Below are positions 7,838 through 15,470 of a stretch of DNA of 15,517 bases, piece after piece; position 1 is the stretch's first letter; the number at the start of each line of letters is the position of its first letter. Where the stretch lies: NCBI GenBank assembly GCA_030632765.1, contig DAOVUC010000008.1, forward strand, positions 1 through 15,517, read 5' to 3'. The position numbers were made by a program, and so were the translations under genes. The stretch comes from Candidatus Dadabacteria bacterium (GTDB taxonomy: Bacteria > Desulfobacterota_D > UBA1144 > Nemesobacterales > UBA2774). The notes under the pieces were generated by a model, which made no database searches, was not told the DNA's origin, and saw nothing but the letters and a program-made list of their open reading frames with translations.

Positions 7838-9451
7838 ATGGCAAATCATGCAGTTGCCACAAATGTATATGTTCCGTTTTTAGAGAAAAAGGGCATACTA
7901 TCCTGGCTTTATACAACGGACCATAAGCGAATTGGAATTTTGTACCTGATATCTGTATCTTTCTTCTTTCTGATAGCGGGAATAATAGCTTTGTTGATGA
8001 GGATTGAGCTTCTCACTCCTGTCTCGGATTTTGTAAGCCCTCATACCTATAATGTTTTATTTACGCTCCACGGATCTCTGATGGTCTTTTTCTTTATTAT
8101 CCCTGGGCTTGCGGCGAGCTTCGGCAATTTCCTTATCCCCCTTATGATAGGCGCCCGTGATGTGGCTTTCCCTAAGCTCAACCTGGGAAGTTATTGGATT
8201 TATTTGTTGGGCACCGTAATTGTTTTAATAGCTCTTTTCCAACCAGCGGATACGGGCTGGACTTTTTATACCCCATACAGCGCTACTACTGATACGGATG
8301 TGATATTAATAACATTAGGAGTTTTTGTCTTAGGATTTTCTTCAATTCTTACAGGGCTTAATTTCATTGTTACTATTCATAAGATGAGGGCGCCTGGCAT
8401 GACATGGCACCGTCTGCCGCTATTCATTTGGGCATCCTATGCGACAGCGGTACTTCAGCTTCTTGCGACCCCTGTTGTTGGTATAACGCTCCTTCTCCTT
8501 ATTGCTGAGAGAAGTCTTGGTGTGGGTTTCTTCGATCCTGCAAAGGGAGGGGATCCTGTATTATTCCAGAACTTTTTCTGGTTCTATTCTCATCCTGCGG
8601 TTTATATTATGATAATCCCCGCTATGGGTGTTATTTCGGAAATAATTCCTGTTTTTTCCAGAAAACCTATATTCGGATATAAAGCAATAGCGTACTCAAG
8701 CCTGGGTATTGCGTTTATCAGCTTCTTTGTATGGGCGCACCATATGTTTACAGCCGGAATTTCCGAGGTTGCCGCTACAATTTTCTCATTCTTAACTTTT
8801 CTAGTGGCAATACCAACTGCAATAAAAGTTTTTAACTGGACTGCAACACTATATAAAGGCTCCATTGAGCTTCATTCAGCTATGTTATATGCGCTCGGGT
8901 TTATTTTCTTATTCACTATTGGCGGGCTTACCGGAGTTTTCCTGGGAGCGTTAGCCGCCGACATTCATCTTCATGACACTTATTTCGTTGTTGCCCATAT
9001 GCATTATGTTATGATCGGGGGCACAGTTATGGGGTTCTTCGGCGCTCTTCACTTCTGGTATCCAAAATGGTTTGGCAAGATGTTTAACGAAGCTGTAGCC
9101 AAACTAGCATGGTTCCTCGTTTTTGTTGGGTTCAATGTTACCTTTTTCCCTCAATTCTTTCTTGGTGTTCAAGGAATGCCTAGAAGATACGCTACTTACC
9201 CTGAGGAGTTCGAATCCCTTATGTCGCTATCTACTTACGGCTCCTGGATATTAGGCCTGGGTGTATTGATCATGACAGTAAATCTTATTAATGGCCTTTT
9301 TAATGGAGAAAAGGCGCCTCAAAATCCATACGGATCACTTTCATTGGAGTGGCAGATACCTTCACCGCCACCGCATGAAAACTTTGAAGAAATACCGCAT
9401 GTGACCGATTGGCCTTACGGTTACGGGAAAAAGAAAGAGGTGGATGCTTAA
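7838..9451 (+). CDS. coxA: Cytochrome c oxidase subunit I, A2-type heme-copper oxidase
   Basis: Also named ctaD. This 537-residue catalytic subunit, with about twelve membrane helices, reduces oxygen at a heme a3-CuB site and pumps protons. Visible ligands are His78 and His389 (heme a), His387 (heme a3), and His252, His301 and His302 (CuB), with Tyr256 as the cross-linked tyrosine. Thr327 and Lys330 in IPTAIKVF mark the K-channel. D-channel entry residues Asn97, Asp108 and Asn115 are kept, but the inner glutamate of A1-type enzymes (GHPEV) is replaced: the motif here is YSHPAV, the signature of A2-type oxidases, where Tyr-Ser is thought to take the glutamate's role. A strong AGGAGGAG site lies 6 bases before the ATG. 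The stop abuts the start of coxC. Confidence 0.97.
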   Translation: MANHAVATNVYVPFLEKKGILSWLYTTDHKRIGILYLISVSFFFLIAGIIALLMRIELLTPVSDFVSPHTYNVLFTLHGSLMVFFFIIPGLAASFGNFLIPLMIGARDVAFPKLNLGSYWIYLLGTVIVLIALFQPADTGWTFYTPYSATTDTDVILITLGVFVLGFSSILTGLNFIVTIHKMRAPGMTWHRLPLFIWASYATAVLQLLATPVVGITLLLLIAERSLGVGFFDPAKGGDPVLFQNFFWFYSHPAVYIMIIPAMGVISEIIPVFSRKPIFGYKAIAYSSLGIAFISFFVWAHHMFTAGISEVAATIFSFLTFLVAIPTAIKVFNWTATLYKGSIELHSAMLYALGFIFLFTIGGLTGVFLGALAADIHLHDTYFVVAHMHYVMIGGTVMGFFGALHFWYPKWFGKMFNEAVAKLAWFLVFVGFNVTFFPQFFLGVQGMPRRYATYPEEFESLMSLSTYGSWILGLGVLIMTVNLINGLFNGEKAPQNPYGSLSLEWQIPSPPPHENFEEIPHVTDWPYGYGKKKEVDA

Positions 9452-10057
9452 ATGGAACAAGCTAATACGGAACACTCTCATGGTCTTGAGATGGACCCTC
9501 AAGTTGAATACAGCTCTTCTAAGCTTGGTATGTGGCTATTTCTGGGAACAGAAATAATGCTTTTTGGCGGACTTTTCGCCGCCTATGCGATCTTTAGAGC
9601 CAAGTATCCTGAAATGTTTTTAGAGCAGCACCAGGAACTCAATAGAGAAATGGGAGCTATAAATACCTGTATATTGATTTTCAGTAGTTTAACGATGGCT
9701 ATAGCGGTTACTGCAATCCAAAAAGGCAAGCGGATGATGTCAGCTATTTTGATTTTAGTTACACTAATATGTGGTCTTGGATTTGGGGTAGTCAAATATT
9801 TTGAATACGGCGCTAAGTTCGCCCACCATATCTATCCTGACACCAGCATATTTTTCTCGCTTTACTTTATGATGACGGGTCTTCATATGCTCCACGTTTT
9901 TATAGGGCTTATAGTTCTTGGTGTCTTAATGGTTCTGACGTGGAAGGGGACATTTAATGAAAAGTATAGTACTCCCGTAGAATTAGGAGGGCTTTACTGG
10001 CACTTAGTGGATTTAATCTGGATATATCTATTCCCATTACTTTATTTAATAGGCTGA
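9452..10057 (+). CDS. coxC: Cytochrome c oxidase subunit III
   Basis: Also named ctaE. The 201-residue protein is the short bacterial form of subunit III, with about five membrane helices instead of seven. Family features include LGTEIMLFGG with Glu34 (the conserved membrane glutamate), MTGLHMLHVFIG with His145 and His148, and the C-terminal YWHLVDLIWIYLFPLLYL. Subunit III stabilises subunit I and helps its proton uptake. The start codon follows the coxA stop with no gap, and the ribosome site AGAGGTGG lies inside the end of coxA, which makes coupled translation likely. The N-terminus is soluble and has several His and Glu residues. Confidence 0.95.
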   Translation: MEQANTEHSHGLEMDPQVEYSSSKLGMWLFLGTEIMLFGGLFAAYAIFRAKYPEMFLEQHQELNREMGAINTCILIFSSLTMAIAVTAIQKGKRMMSAILILVTLICGLGFGVVKYFEYGAKFAHHIYPDTSIFFSLYFMMTGLHMLHVFIGLIVLGVLMVLTWKGTFNEKYSTPVELGGLYWHLVDLIWIYLFPLLYLIG

Positions 10058-10073
10058 GTGGAGGTAAGTATAA

Positions 10074-10379
10074 ATGAGCGAACATTCTCATAGTGAAGAA
10101 CATCATGTAACCAGTTATAAACCTTACTTTATCGTGTGGGTTATTCTTATGATACTCACTGCTGTAACAGTATATGTATCTTATCTAGATTTTGGCACCC
10201 TTAATATTGTGATTGCGATGGTTGTGGCGTCTATTAAAGCAACAGCTGTAGCGCTATTCTTTATGCATCTTAAGTTTGAGGATAAGATTACATGGCTCTT
10301 TGCTATATTTCCTTTAGTCTTGCTTTTTCTTCTAATAAGTATGACCATTGTCGACACTTTCACAAGAATTACGCCGTAA
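10074..10379 (+). CDS. coxD: Cytochrome c oxidase subunit IV (prokaryotic caa3 type)
   Basis: Also named ctaF. This small protein of 101 residues has three predicted membrane helices and a His/Glu-rich N-terminus (MSEHSHSEEHH). The stretch IKATAVALFFMHLKFED is typical of the prokaryotic subunit IV family of caa3 and bo3 oxidases. It is an accessory subunit thought to help assembly or stability of subunit I. GGAGG lies 9 bases before the ATG, and the gene is 16 bases behind coxC. Its size, membrane pattern and place directly after coxC all agree with the call. Confidence 0.92.
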   Translation: MSEHSHSEEHHVTSYKPYFIVWVILMILTAVTVYVSYLDFGTLNIVIAMVVASIKATAVALFFMHLKFEDKITWLFAIFPLVLLFLLISMTIVDTFTRITP

Positions 10380-10394
10380 CCGAGATACTGATTT

Positions 10395-11249
10395 ATGATA
10401 GGCAAAATTGCCCTTGTTTTACTTTTTATTCTACTAATATGGGGAAACCTGGTTGCGGGTCTTAAAGCCGGGCTTGCATGTCCCGACTGGCCTCTTTGCT
10501 ACGGAGAGGTAATACCTCCATTCAGATGGGATATTTATACGGAATTCATGCATCGTGTTATAGGCGGTGTAACTTCTATCTTCATCCTGATTTTTTCCTA
10601 TCAAAGATTTCGCAGCTACTCGGGCATGTCCAAATTCACTCCAGTAATTGTAGTGCTGCTACTATTAATGCAGATTGTACTTGGAGGTATAGTAGTAATA
10701 CTCGAGCTTCCGGTTGATCTAACAACTTTTCATTTTGCAAACGCTATTGTAATTTTTGCGCTTATCTTATACATGTTTTACTTTGACGGCATTGATAGAA
10801 AACCTGCATTTAGCATTTCAGGATACAAGGGGATATTTTTCTTTCTAGGCATACTTATTTTCTTGCAGGCTGTATTAGGGGCCTATGTGAGACATTCAAG
10901 CTCCGGGCTTGCCTGTCCGGATTTTCCCACATGTCTCGGATATTGGATTCCACCTGGGCTGTCGGGGATCATTCTAAATCATTTTGTTCATAGATCGTTG
11001 GCTTATATTATCACCATAGTTGTAGCTATACTGTTAGTCGCTTCATACACGTCAACCACGCTAAGTAAGTACCGATTAGAGTTATTATTACTAGTTGGTT
11101 TTATAATTCTTCAAATACTTTTAGGTGCGGGTGTTGTACTTACCAAGCTGCATTTTGCCGTTACGGCATTGCATCTATCCGTTGCCCTTTTGATATTCTC
11201 TACAGCGCTTTATGCATGGTTTCGGGGTATGCGGGAAAGTAGTGTATAA
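10395..11249 (+). CDS. ctaA: Heme A synthase (COX15/CtaA family)
   Basis: The 284-residue protein with about eight membrane helices oxidises the methyl group of heme O to the formyl group of heme A, needed by CoxA. It shows the internal two-fold repeat of the family. The N-terminal half has Glu50 and His53 in EFMHR and His113; the C-terminal half has His199 in HFVHR and His260. These match the four conserved heme-ligand histidines, with the essential Glu. Each half carries a cysteine pair in an equivalent place: CPDWPLC (Cys29, Cys35) and CPDFPTC (Cys174, Cys180). Many relatives have such a pair in only one half. It follows coxD by 15 bases; the ribosome site is weak. Confidence 0.92.
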   Translation: MIGKIALVLLFILLIWGNLVAGLKAGLACPDWPLCYGEVIPPFRWDIYTEFMHRVIGGVTSIFILIFSYQRFRSYSGMSKFTPVIVVLLLLMQIVLGGIVVILELPVDLTTFHFANAIVIFALILYMFYFDGIDRKPAFSISGYKGIFFFLGILIFLQAVLGAYVRHSSSGLACPDFPTCLGYWIPPGLSGIILNHFVHRSLAYIITIVVAILLVASYTSTTLSKYRLELLLLVGFIILQILLGAGVVLTKLHFAVTALHLSVALLIFSTALYAWFRGMRESSV

Positions 11250-11292
11250 TCTTAAAAGCGGAACTTAATTACTTCAAAAGTACATATATATC

Positions 11293-12207
11293 ATGGAACA
11301 GGCAGAGAAAGCACCTTCAAATATAGTAGTTTCTACTATTTTATTATCAAAACCAGGAATTATTGTAAGTGTAGCTTTTACAGGCTTTGCGGGGATGGTT
11401 GTGGCGGATAAGGGGCTTCCCTCGTTTGCTCTGGGTTTCTTGACGATAGTGTCTTTGCTACTAAGCGCAGCTGGGTCGGCCATTTTAAATAATGTTCTCG
11501 ATAAGCAAATAGATATTCTTATGAATAGGCTGAGTAAACGCACTCATGCTCTTGAAGTAGTGGGTGAGAAGACAGCGATATTTATTGCGAGTTTATTTAT
11601 AGCGATAGCACTTTTCATTTCACTTTATTATTTGAATTATGTAACTGCTCTTTTAATTGTTGCTGCGATATTAAGCTATACACTACTCTACACATTATAT
11701 CTGAAGAGAAGTTCTCCCTATGGAACTATATTAGGGGGTCTTCCGGGTGCGCTTCCGGTTCTAATAGGGTATTCAGCTATACAACCCAATATCGGACTTG
11801 ATGGATATATTCTTTTTACCTTTATGATGCTCTGGCAGCCGCCTCACTTTTGGGCGCTTGCTCAAAAATACAAGCTTGATTATAAAAAAGCCGGAGTACC
11901 GGTAATGCCCGTTGCCTTGGGAGCTAAATTCACAAACATAATGATTCTGCTTTATTCAATCGCACTTTTGCCTCTTTCTCTTTCTTTTTGGTTCTTGGGC
12001 TATGCTTCCGCATACTATGCAATATTAGCAGTTATTTTCGGTGGATATTTCGAGTATATTATAATCAAGAGCTCATTGACTAATTCAGGCTTTGGAAAGG
12101 CATTTGCCGCCTCAATCTTCTATATGTTGGCTATAATGGCAGCATTGATATTAGATTTATCTCTTAACACCGGAAGCACTGTAGTAACAGCGCTTTATCT
12201 TTCTTGA
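11293..12207 (+). CDS. ctaB: Protoheme IX farnesyltransferase (heme O synthase)
   Basis: Also named cyoE. The 304-residue UbiA-superfamily membrane prenyltransferase with about nine helices adds a farnesyl group to heme B, giving heme O, the substrate of CtaA encoded just upstream. The first Asp-rich motif is NNVLDKQID (66-74), followed by MNRLSKRTHAL. Other family features are YGTILGGLPGALPVLIGY (143-160), LWQPPHFWALA, and the second polar motif KLDYKKAGVPVMP around Asp196. The ATG at 11293 follows ctaA by 43 bases with no clear ribosome site, but it gives the usual N-terminus before the first helix. It is the last gene of the respiratory operon and converges on the minus-strand peptidase 61 bases further on. 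Confidence 0.95.
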   Translation: MEQAEKAPSNIVVSTILLSKPGIIVSVAFTGFAGMVVADKGLPSFALGFLTIVSLLLSAAGSAILNNVLDKQIDILMNRLSKRTHALEVVGEKTAIFIASLFIAIALFISLYYLNYVTALLIVAAILSYTLLYTLYLKRSSPYGTILGGLPGALPVLIGYSAIQPNIGLDGYILFTFMMLWQPPHFWALAQKYKLDYKKAGVPVMPVALGAKFTNIMILLYSIALLPLSLSFWFLGYASAYYAILAVIFGGYFEYIIIKSSLTNSGFGKAFAASIFYMLAIMAALILDLSLNTGSTVVTALYLS

Positions 12208-12268
12208 AGTTTTACGACCGTAATCATTAAATAAAGATGAAAGTCCTCAAAAACCTTTTTAAATAAGC

Positions 12269-14086
12269 TTACTGTGTATCTTGCAATAACGCTTTTAGTT
12301 TATTGAGCGGCTCCTTTAGAGTATGGATTGATTCCACCCAAAACTCAGGTGATTCTAGATCATGTCCTATACTTCTTCTTGCTACGTTTTCTGCGGTGTC
12401 AGAACCCGTTAAGCGGAGAAATTCCTCGTATTTCGGAAGGAAATGCGCCCCTTCTTTTTTGAACATTGCAAAAAGACCTCTACTTAGTAAATATCCAAAC
12501 GTATATGGAAAATTATAAAATGTGACACCCGTTATATAGAAATGGAGTTTTGAAGCCCAAAAATAAGGGTCTTCCCCCCCATCTTCCAAGACATCACCGA
12601 AAATTCTTTGTTGAGTCTCACTCATTAGTTCTTTAAGCCGGCTTACGCTTACCTCCCCCTTTTGTCTCTCCTCATAAAATGTTTTCTCAAATTCATAGCG
12701 TACCGGGATGTCCATTAAGTATATCGCCCCGTGGTTTATTTCCGTATCTAACATAAGGGTTTTCTCTGCCTCGTTTATAGACGGGTCCTCTAGTATTCCT
12801 TCGGTAAGAATCATTTCTCCAAATGTCGATGCTGATTCTGCGAGCGTCATCGGGTAAAAGTGCGAATAGGGACGGATTTCTCTCATTACATAGCTGTGAA
12901 ACGCGTGACCCGCCTCATGTGCCAGAGTTAGGACATCTCCTATTGTTTCATTATATGTCATAAAAATTCTGGACTCTTTTGTTAGAAGAGATCCTGTGCA
13001 GAATCCTCCCGGACGCTTTCCTTCCCTAGGTTCCCAGTCAACCCAATTTTTCTCAAATACGCTTTCTACAAAAGTGCCAAGTTCAGGATATGAAGCTGAG
13101 AAAGAATTCTTTACAAGTCTTTGAGCTTCCCGCCAGGTTAATTTTTTCTTAAATTCCAAATCCATAGGAGCACCAAGGTCATACCATGCAATTTGTTCTC
13201 GGTTCATTGTTTTGGCTTTAAGCCGTAGTATATCTTTTGGCACCTCAATTTCGGAGTATATAGCCTCTAGCATTGCATCAAGGGTCTTTTTACTAATAGA
13301 GGATTGAAACAAAGCTATATCGAGAAAGTGGTTGATCCCCCTGTGTCTGTTTAGCGTAAGCCTGGTACCAGCTATAGAGTTAAGAGCAGAAGCTGTTACA
13401 TCTTCTATGCTCTCCCATGCCTGGTTGCCCCCTTCAAAGGCTGCTTTTCTGATTCGACGATCAGGCTTTTCCATTAAAGACCGCCTTTGTGACATCGGAA
13501 GACGTACTCTACCTCCCTCTGGGTATTCCATCTCGAACTCAAGCTTGCTGGATACAGTATCATAGAGTCTGCCCCAAGCGGTCAAGCCGTCTACACCAAG
13601 GTCAGCAGCAAGAATTTCATTCTCAGGATTCATTCTCTTCTTTGATTCCTCGCGCATTCTATTTAAATAATAAGCCGCATCATTTAGGGCTTGTCTTTTA
13701 GTGAACGTTTCAAAAACGTGATCCGGAGTGTCTTTAACTGTGTTTAGCAGTACCGAAGACAACTTTGAGAATTCAGCGCCCATCACGGACATCTCGGCTT
13801 CCTCTCTTAGATGCTCTTCATTTATGCTATCTGCGGATGCCAGACATCCAATATAGGATCCAAGATGTGAGTACCTCATCGTTAAATCTTCACAATCTAA
13901 GAAAATCTTTTCCCATTCATCTTGATTATTGGTATCTAGGGGAGAGAGGGATGAGGCTTCATTGCTAATTGATTCTATATCCTCTTTTAGTTCTTTTTTG
14001 AATTTGTTCATCTCGGGACCGTTAAACTCAGGGAAATAGCTTGTAAGGTCCCAGTTCATTTTGCTCTTAGAATTTTTTTGAGACAT
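12269..14086 (-). CDS. pepF: Oligoendopeptidase F, M3-family zinc metallopeptidase
   Basis: This 605-residue protein has the M3B/PepF length and plan: a helical N-terminal region (about 1-200) and a C-terminal catalytic domain. The zinc motif HEAGH is at 390-394 in TLAHEAGHAFHS, with Glu417 in LAESASTFGE the probable third ligand. The substrate-loop region with conserved tyrosines, ITGVTFYNFPYTFGYLLSRG, lies near residue 535. Such enzymes cut short peptides in the cytoplasm, usually downstream of larger proteases. There is no signal peptide. The start is well supported by GGAGG four bases upstream. It stands alone on this strand, converging with ctaB and divergent from the DUF3179 gene. The exact clade name is less sure than the family. 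Confidence 0.93.
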   Translation of the reverse strand: MSQKNSKSKMNWDLTSYFPEFNGPEMNKFKKELKEDIESISNEASSLSPLDTNNQDEWEKIFLDCEDLTMRYSHLGSYIGCLASADSINEEHLREEAEMSVMGAEFSKLSSVLLNTVKDTPDHVFETFTKRQALNDAAYYLNRMREESKKRMNPENEILAADLGVDGLTAWGRLYDTVSSKLEFEMEYPEGGRVRLPMSQRRSLMEKPDRRIRKAAFEGGNQAWESIEDVTASALNSIAGTRLTLNRHRGINHFLDIALFQSSISKKTLDAMLEAIYSEIEVPKDILRLKAKTMNREQIAWYDLGAPMDLEFKKKLTWREAQRLVKNSFSASYPELGTFVESVFEKNWVDWEPREGKRPGGFCTGSLLTKESRIFMTYNETIGDVLTLAHEAGHAFHSYVMREIRPYSHFYPMTLAESASTFGEMILTEGILEDPSINEAEKTLMLDTEINHGAIYLMDIPVRYEFEKTFYEERQKGEVSVSRLKELMSETQQRIFGDVLEDGGEDPYFWASKLHFYITGVTFYNFPYTFGYLLSRGLFAMFKKEGAHFLPKYEEFLRLTGSDTAENVARRSIGHDLESPEFWVESIHTLKEPLNKLKALLQDTQ

Positions 14087-14106
14087 CTTTCCTCCAGGCA
14101 GGTTTA

Positions 14107-14112
14107 ATTATA
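14107..14112 (-). promoter_or_regulatory. -10 element for pepF
   Basis: Read on the minus strand this is a perfect TATAAT about 20 bases before the pepF start codon, leaving a short leader that contains the GGAGG ribosome site. The -35 hexamer at the right distance (TACATA with a 17-base spacer) is poor, so the promoter is only partly supported. Confidence 0.4.
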
Positions 14113-14237
14113 GGGTATGAAATGTAACATATGTACTCATTATGTTTAGCTCATAGGATAAAATCTTTCTTTTGACCTGCCATAGTATCGGTAATCCATA
14201 TCGGAAACCTTTTTTATGATAGATCATCTAACCCTTT

Positions 14238-15167
14238 ATGAGATTATCTTTAACATTAGCTCTGGTTATTTTACTTGCTGTTCCCGCTTGGACTCACATT
14301 TCTAGGTATAATGGTTTTGATATATCGAATAGTTTGATTCCAAAAGATGATATCCTCTCAGGCGGACCACCTAAAGACGGCATCCCGGCAATACTGAATC
14401 CTAAGTTTGAAGAAGCAAATGAGGCTAAATGGCTAAATGACGGTGATCTGGTCTCCGGATTTACATACAATGGAGTGAAAAGGGCTTATCCACTGAGAAT
14501 TCTTGTTTGGCACGAGGCCGTAAATGACAAGATAGGTGATTTGCCCTTTCTTGTATCTTATTGCCCACTGTGCGGCTCAACTCTCATTTTTAATAGAGAA
14601 ATAGGAGGCAAAGAATATAGGTTCGGTATTTCAGGGCTGCTATATCAATCCGATGTGCTTTTTTACGATCGAGAAACCCAGAGCCTCTGGTCACAATTGG
14701 AAATGAAATCGGTAAGCGGCAAGATGGCCGGTACCGATTTTATTGTTCTCCCTTCAACTCTTGCTACATGGAAAGAGTGGAGGGAAATAAATCCGGACAC
14801 ACAGGTCCTTTCCAGAGATACAGGGTTTTTTAGGAATTATGATAGACAACCATATTCGGGTTATGAAGTATCCAGCACGATCATGTTTCCCATAAAAAAT
14901 AAGAACAATAAATTTCATCCAAAGGAGAAAGTTCTAGTCGTTTTGTTAGGGGATCGGGCCAAAGCTTATCCATTTTCAGAGCTAAAGAAAGTAAAAACAC
15001 CTCTTAAGGATAAGCTAGGCGGCAAAGATATAGTGATTAAATTTAAGGATGGAGATTACGTTAACGCAACTGATATTTTAGGAAATCCTGTAGATTCTTT
15101 TGTTTCCTATTGGTTCGCCTGGTATACATTTAAACCCGATACTCTTATTTTTACATCCGACAAATAG
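14238..15167 (+). CDS. Exported DUF3179 domain-containing protein
   Basis: The 309-residue protein starts with a hydrophobic export signal or anchor (about residues 1-19), so the rest should lie in the periplasm or outside. It has the features I know for DUF3179: a first part with IPAILNPKFEEA and WLNDGDLVSG, the motif SYCPLCGS (Cys109, Cys112), and the block FGISGLLYQSDVLFYDRETQSLWSQ spread over about 129-153. The two cysteines could bind a metal or form a disulfide. The biochemical function of the family is unknown to me. ATG at 14238 gives the signal sequence directly; no clear ribosome site is seen. It is divergent from pepF and has no partner gene downstream, so it is probably monocistronic. 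Confidence 0.88.
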   Translation: MRLSLTLALVILLAVPAWTHISRYNGFDISNSLIPKDDILSGGPPKDGIPAILNPKFEEANEAKWLNDGDLVSGFTYNGVKRAYPLRILVWHEAVNDKIGDLPFLVSYCPLCGSTLIFNREIGGKEYRFGISGLLYQSDVLFYDRETQSLWSQLEMKSVSGKMAGTDFIVLPSTLATWKEWREINPDTQVLSRDTGFFRNYDRQPYSGYEVSSTIMFPIKNKNNKFHPKEKVLVVLLGDRAKAYPFSELKKVKTPLKDKLGGKDIVIKFKDGDYVNATDILGNPVDSFVSYWFAWYTFKPDTLIFTSDK

Positions 15168-15252
15168 CGAAATTAACTTATTACTCTAAGTTGGACTGAA
15201 TTATATCAGGTGTACTGCACCCCTTTTGTCGAGCTCGGTTTAAGTTGGGGGT

Positions 15253-15277
15253 AAAAAAGCCCCGCCCACTCTGAGGC
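15253..15277 (-). terminator. Possible minus-strand intrinsic terminator
   Basis: On the minus strand, GCCTC pairs with GGGGC (five pairs, one G-U) around a nine-base loop and is followed at once by six T residues (plus-strand AAAAAA at 15253-15258). This is a short but correctly ordered hairpin plus U-run. No minus-strand gene is seen directly upstream of it within the window, so its use is doubtful. Confidence 0.25.
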
Positions 15278-15279
15278 TC

Positions 15280-15321
15280 TCGCCTGCCTCGGTGTAGCTT
15301 TAGCGAAGCCGGGAAGGGCGA
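15280..15321. repeat. Imperfect palindrome, probable dispersed intergenic repeat
   Basis: TCGCCTGCCTCGG (15280-15292) pairs with CCGGGAAGGGCGA (15309-15321), giving a stem of about 11 pairs with two G-U pairs and a 2x2 internal loop. The 16-base loop contains GCTTTAGC. The form recalls short dispersed palindromic repeats of bacterial draft genomes; copy number cannot be judged from one copy. Confidence 0.45.
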
Positions 15322-15333
15322 AATCCTAAGGGC

Positions 15334-15361
15334 TCCGTCCTTCGATTGAACTCAGGACGGA
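15334..15361. repeat. Perfect 8-bp stem palindrome, probable dispersed repeat
   Basis: TCCGTCCT (15334-15341) and AGGACGGA (15354-15361) form a perfect 8-base-pair stem around the 12-base loop TCGATTGAACTC. The wording CCTTCGA...CTCAGGACGG is close to a palindromic repeat I recall from many environmental genomes (CCTTCGACAAGCTCAGG type). That link is from memory and unchecked. Confidence 0.45.
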
Positions 15362-15470
15362 CGGGTTAAAATATGTGCATCCTGAATCCTCCTTCCTCCC
15401 TACTAGCTTTTTAATGGGGAGCAGTATAAGGGTTGCCTTTAGAGTCTAGTTATATATTTTAGATAAAGAT

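Larger units (their letters stand above)
15168..15470. other. Non-coding stretch with GC-rich palindromic block
   Basis: I find no convincing gene here. The outer parts are AT-rich like the rest of the window, while 15247-15366 is about 60% GC and made largely of inverted repeats, listed separately. A small GGTG/CACC hairpin near the DUF3179 end, followed by CCCCTTTT, is too short to be called a terminator with confidence. Confidence 0.6.

Noticed and set aside
8602..8865. Minus-strand reading frames inside coxA, coxC, mrdA, mreB and ctaB, and plus-strand frames inside pepF and the P1 peptidase gene.
   Set aside because: Each lies within a strongly identified gene on the other strand, has no recognisable protein character, and no ribosome site or promoter of its own.
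10074..10110. His-rich N-termini of CoxD and CoxC as a new metal-binding feature.
   Set aside because: Such short His/Glu-rich N-termini are common in these small oxidase subunits and nothing here shows a defined site.
12208..12268. AAAAACCTTTTT between ctaB and pepF as a two-way terminator.
   Set aside because: The stem has only A-T pairs with a two-base loop, too weak for a normal intrinsic terminator.
14180..14210. TTGACC near 14174 with a downstream AT-rich box as a promoter for the DUF3179 gene, and the nearby double TATCGG.
   Set aside because: No -10 hexamer lies at the right distance, and two six-base matches are expected by chance at this length.
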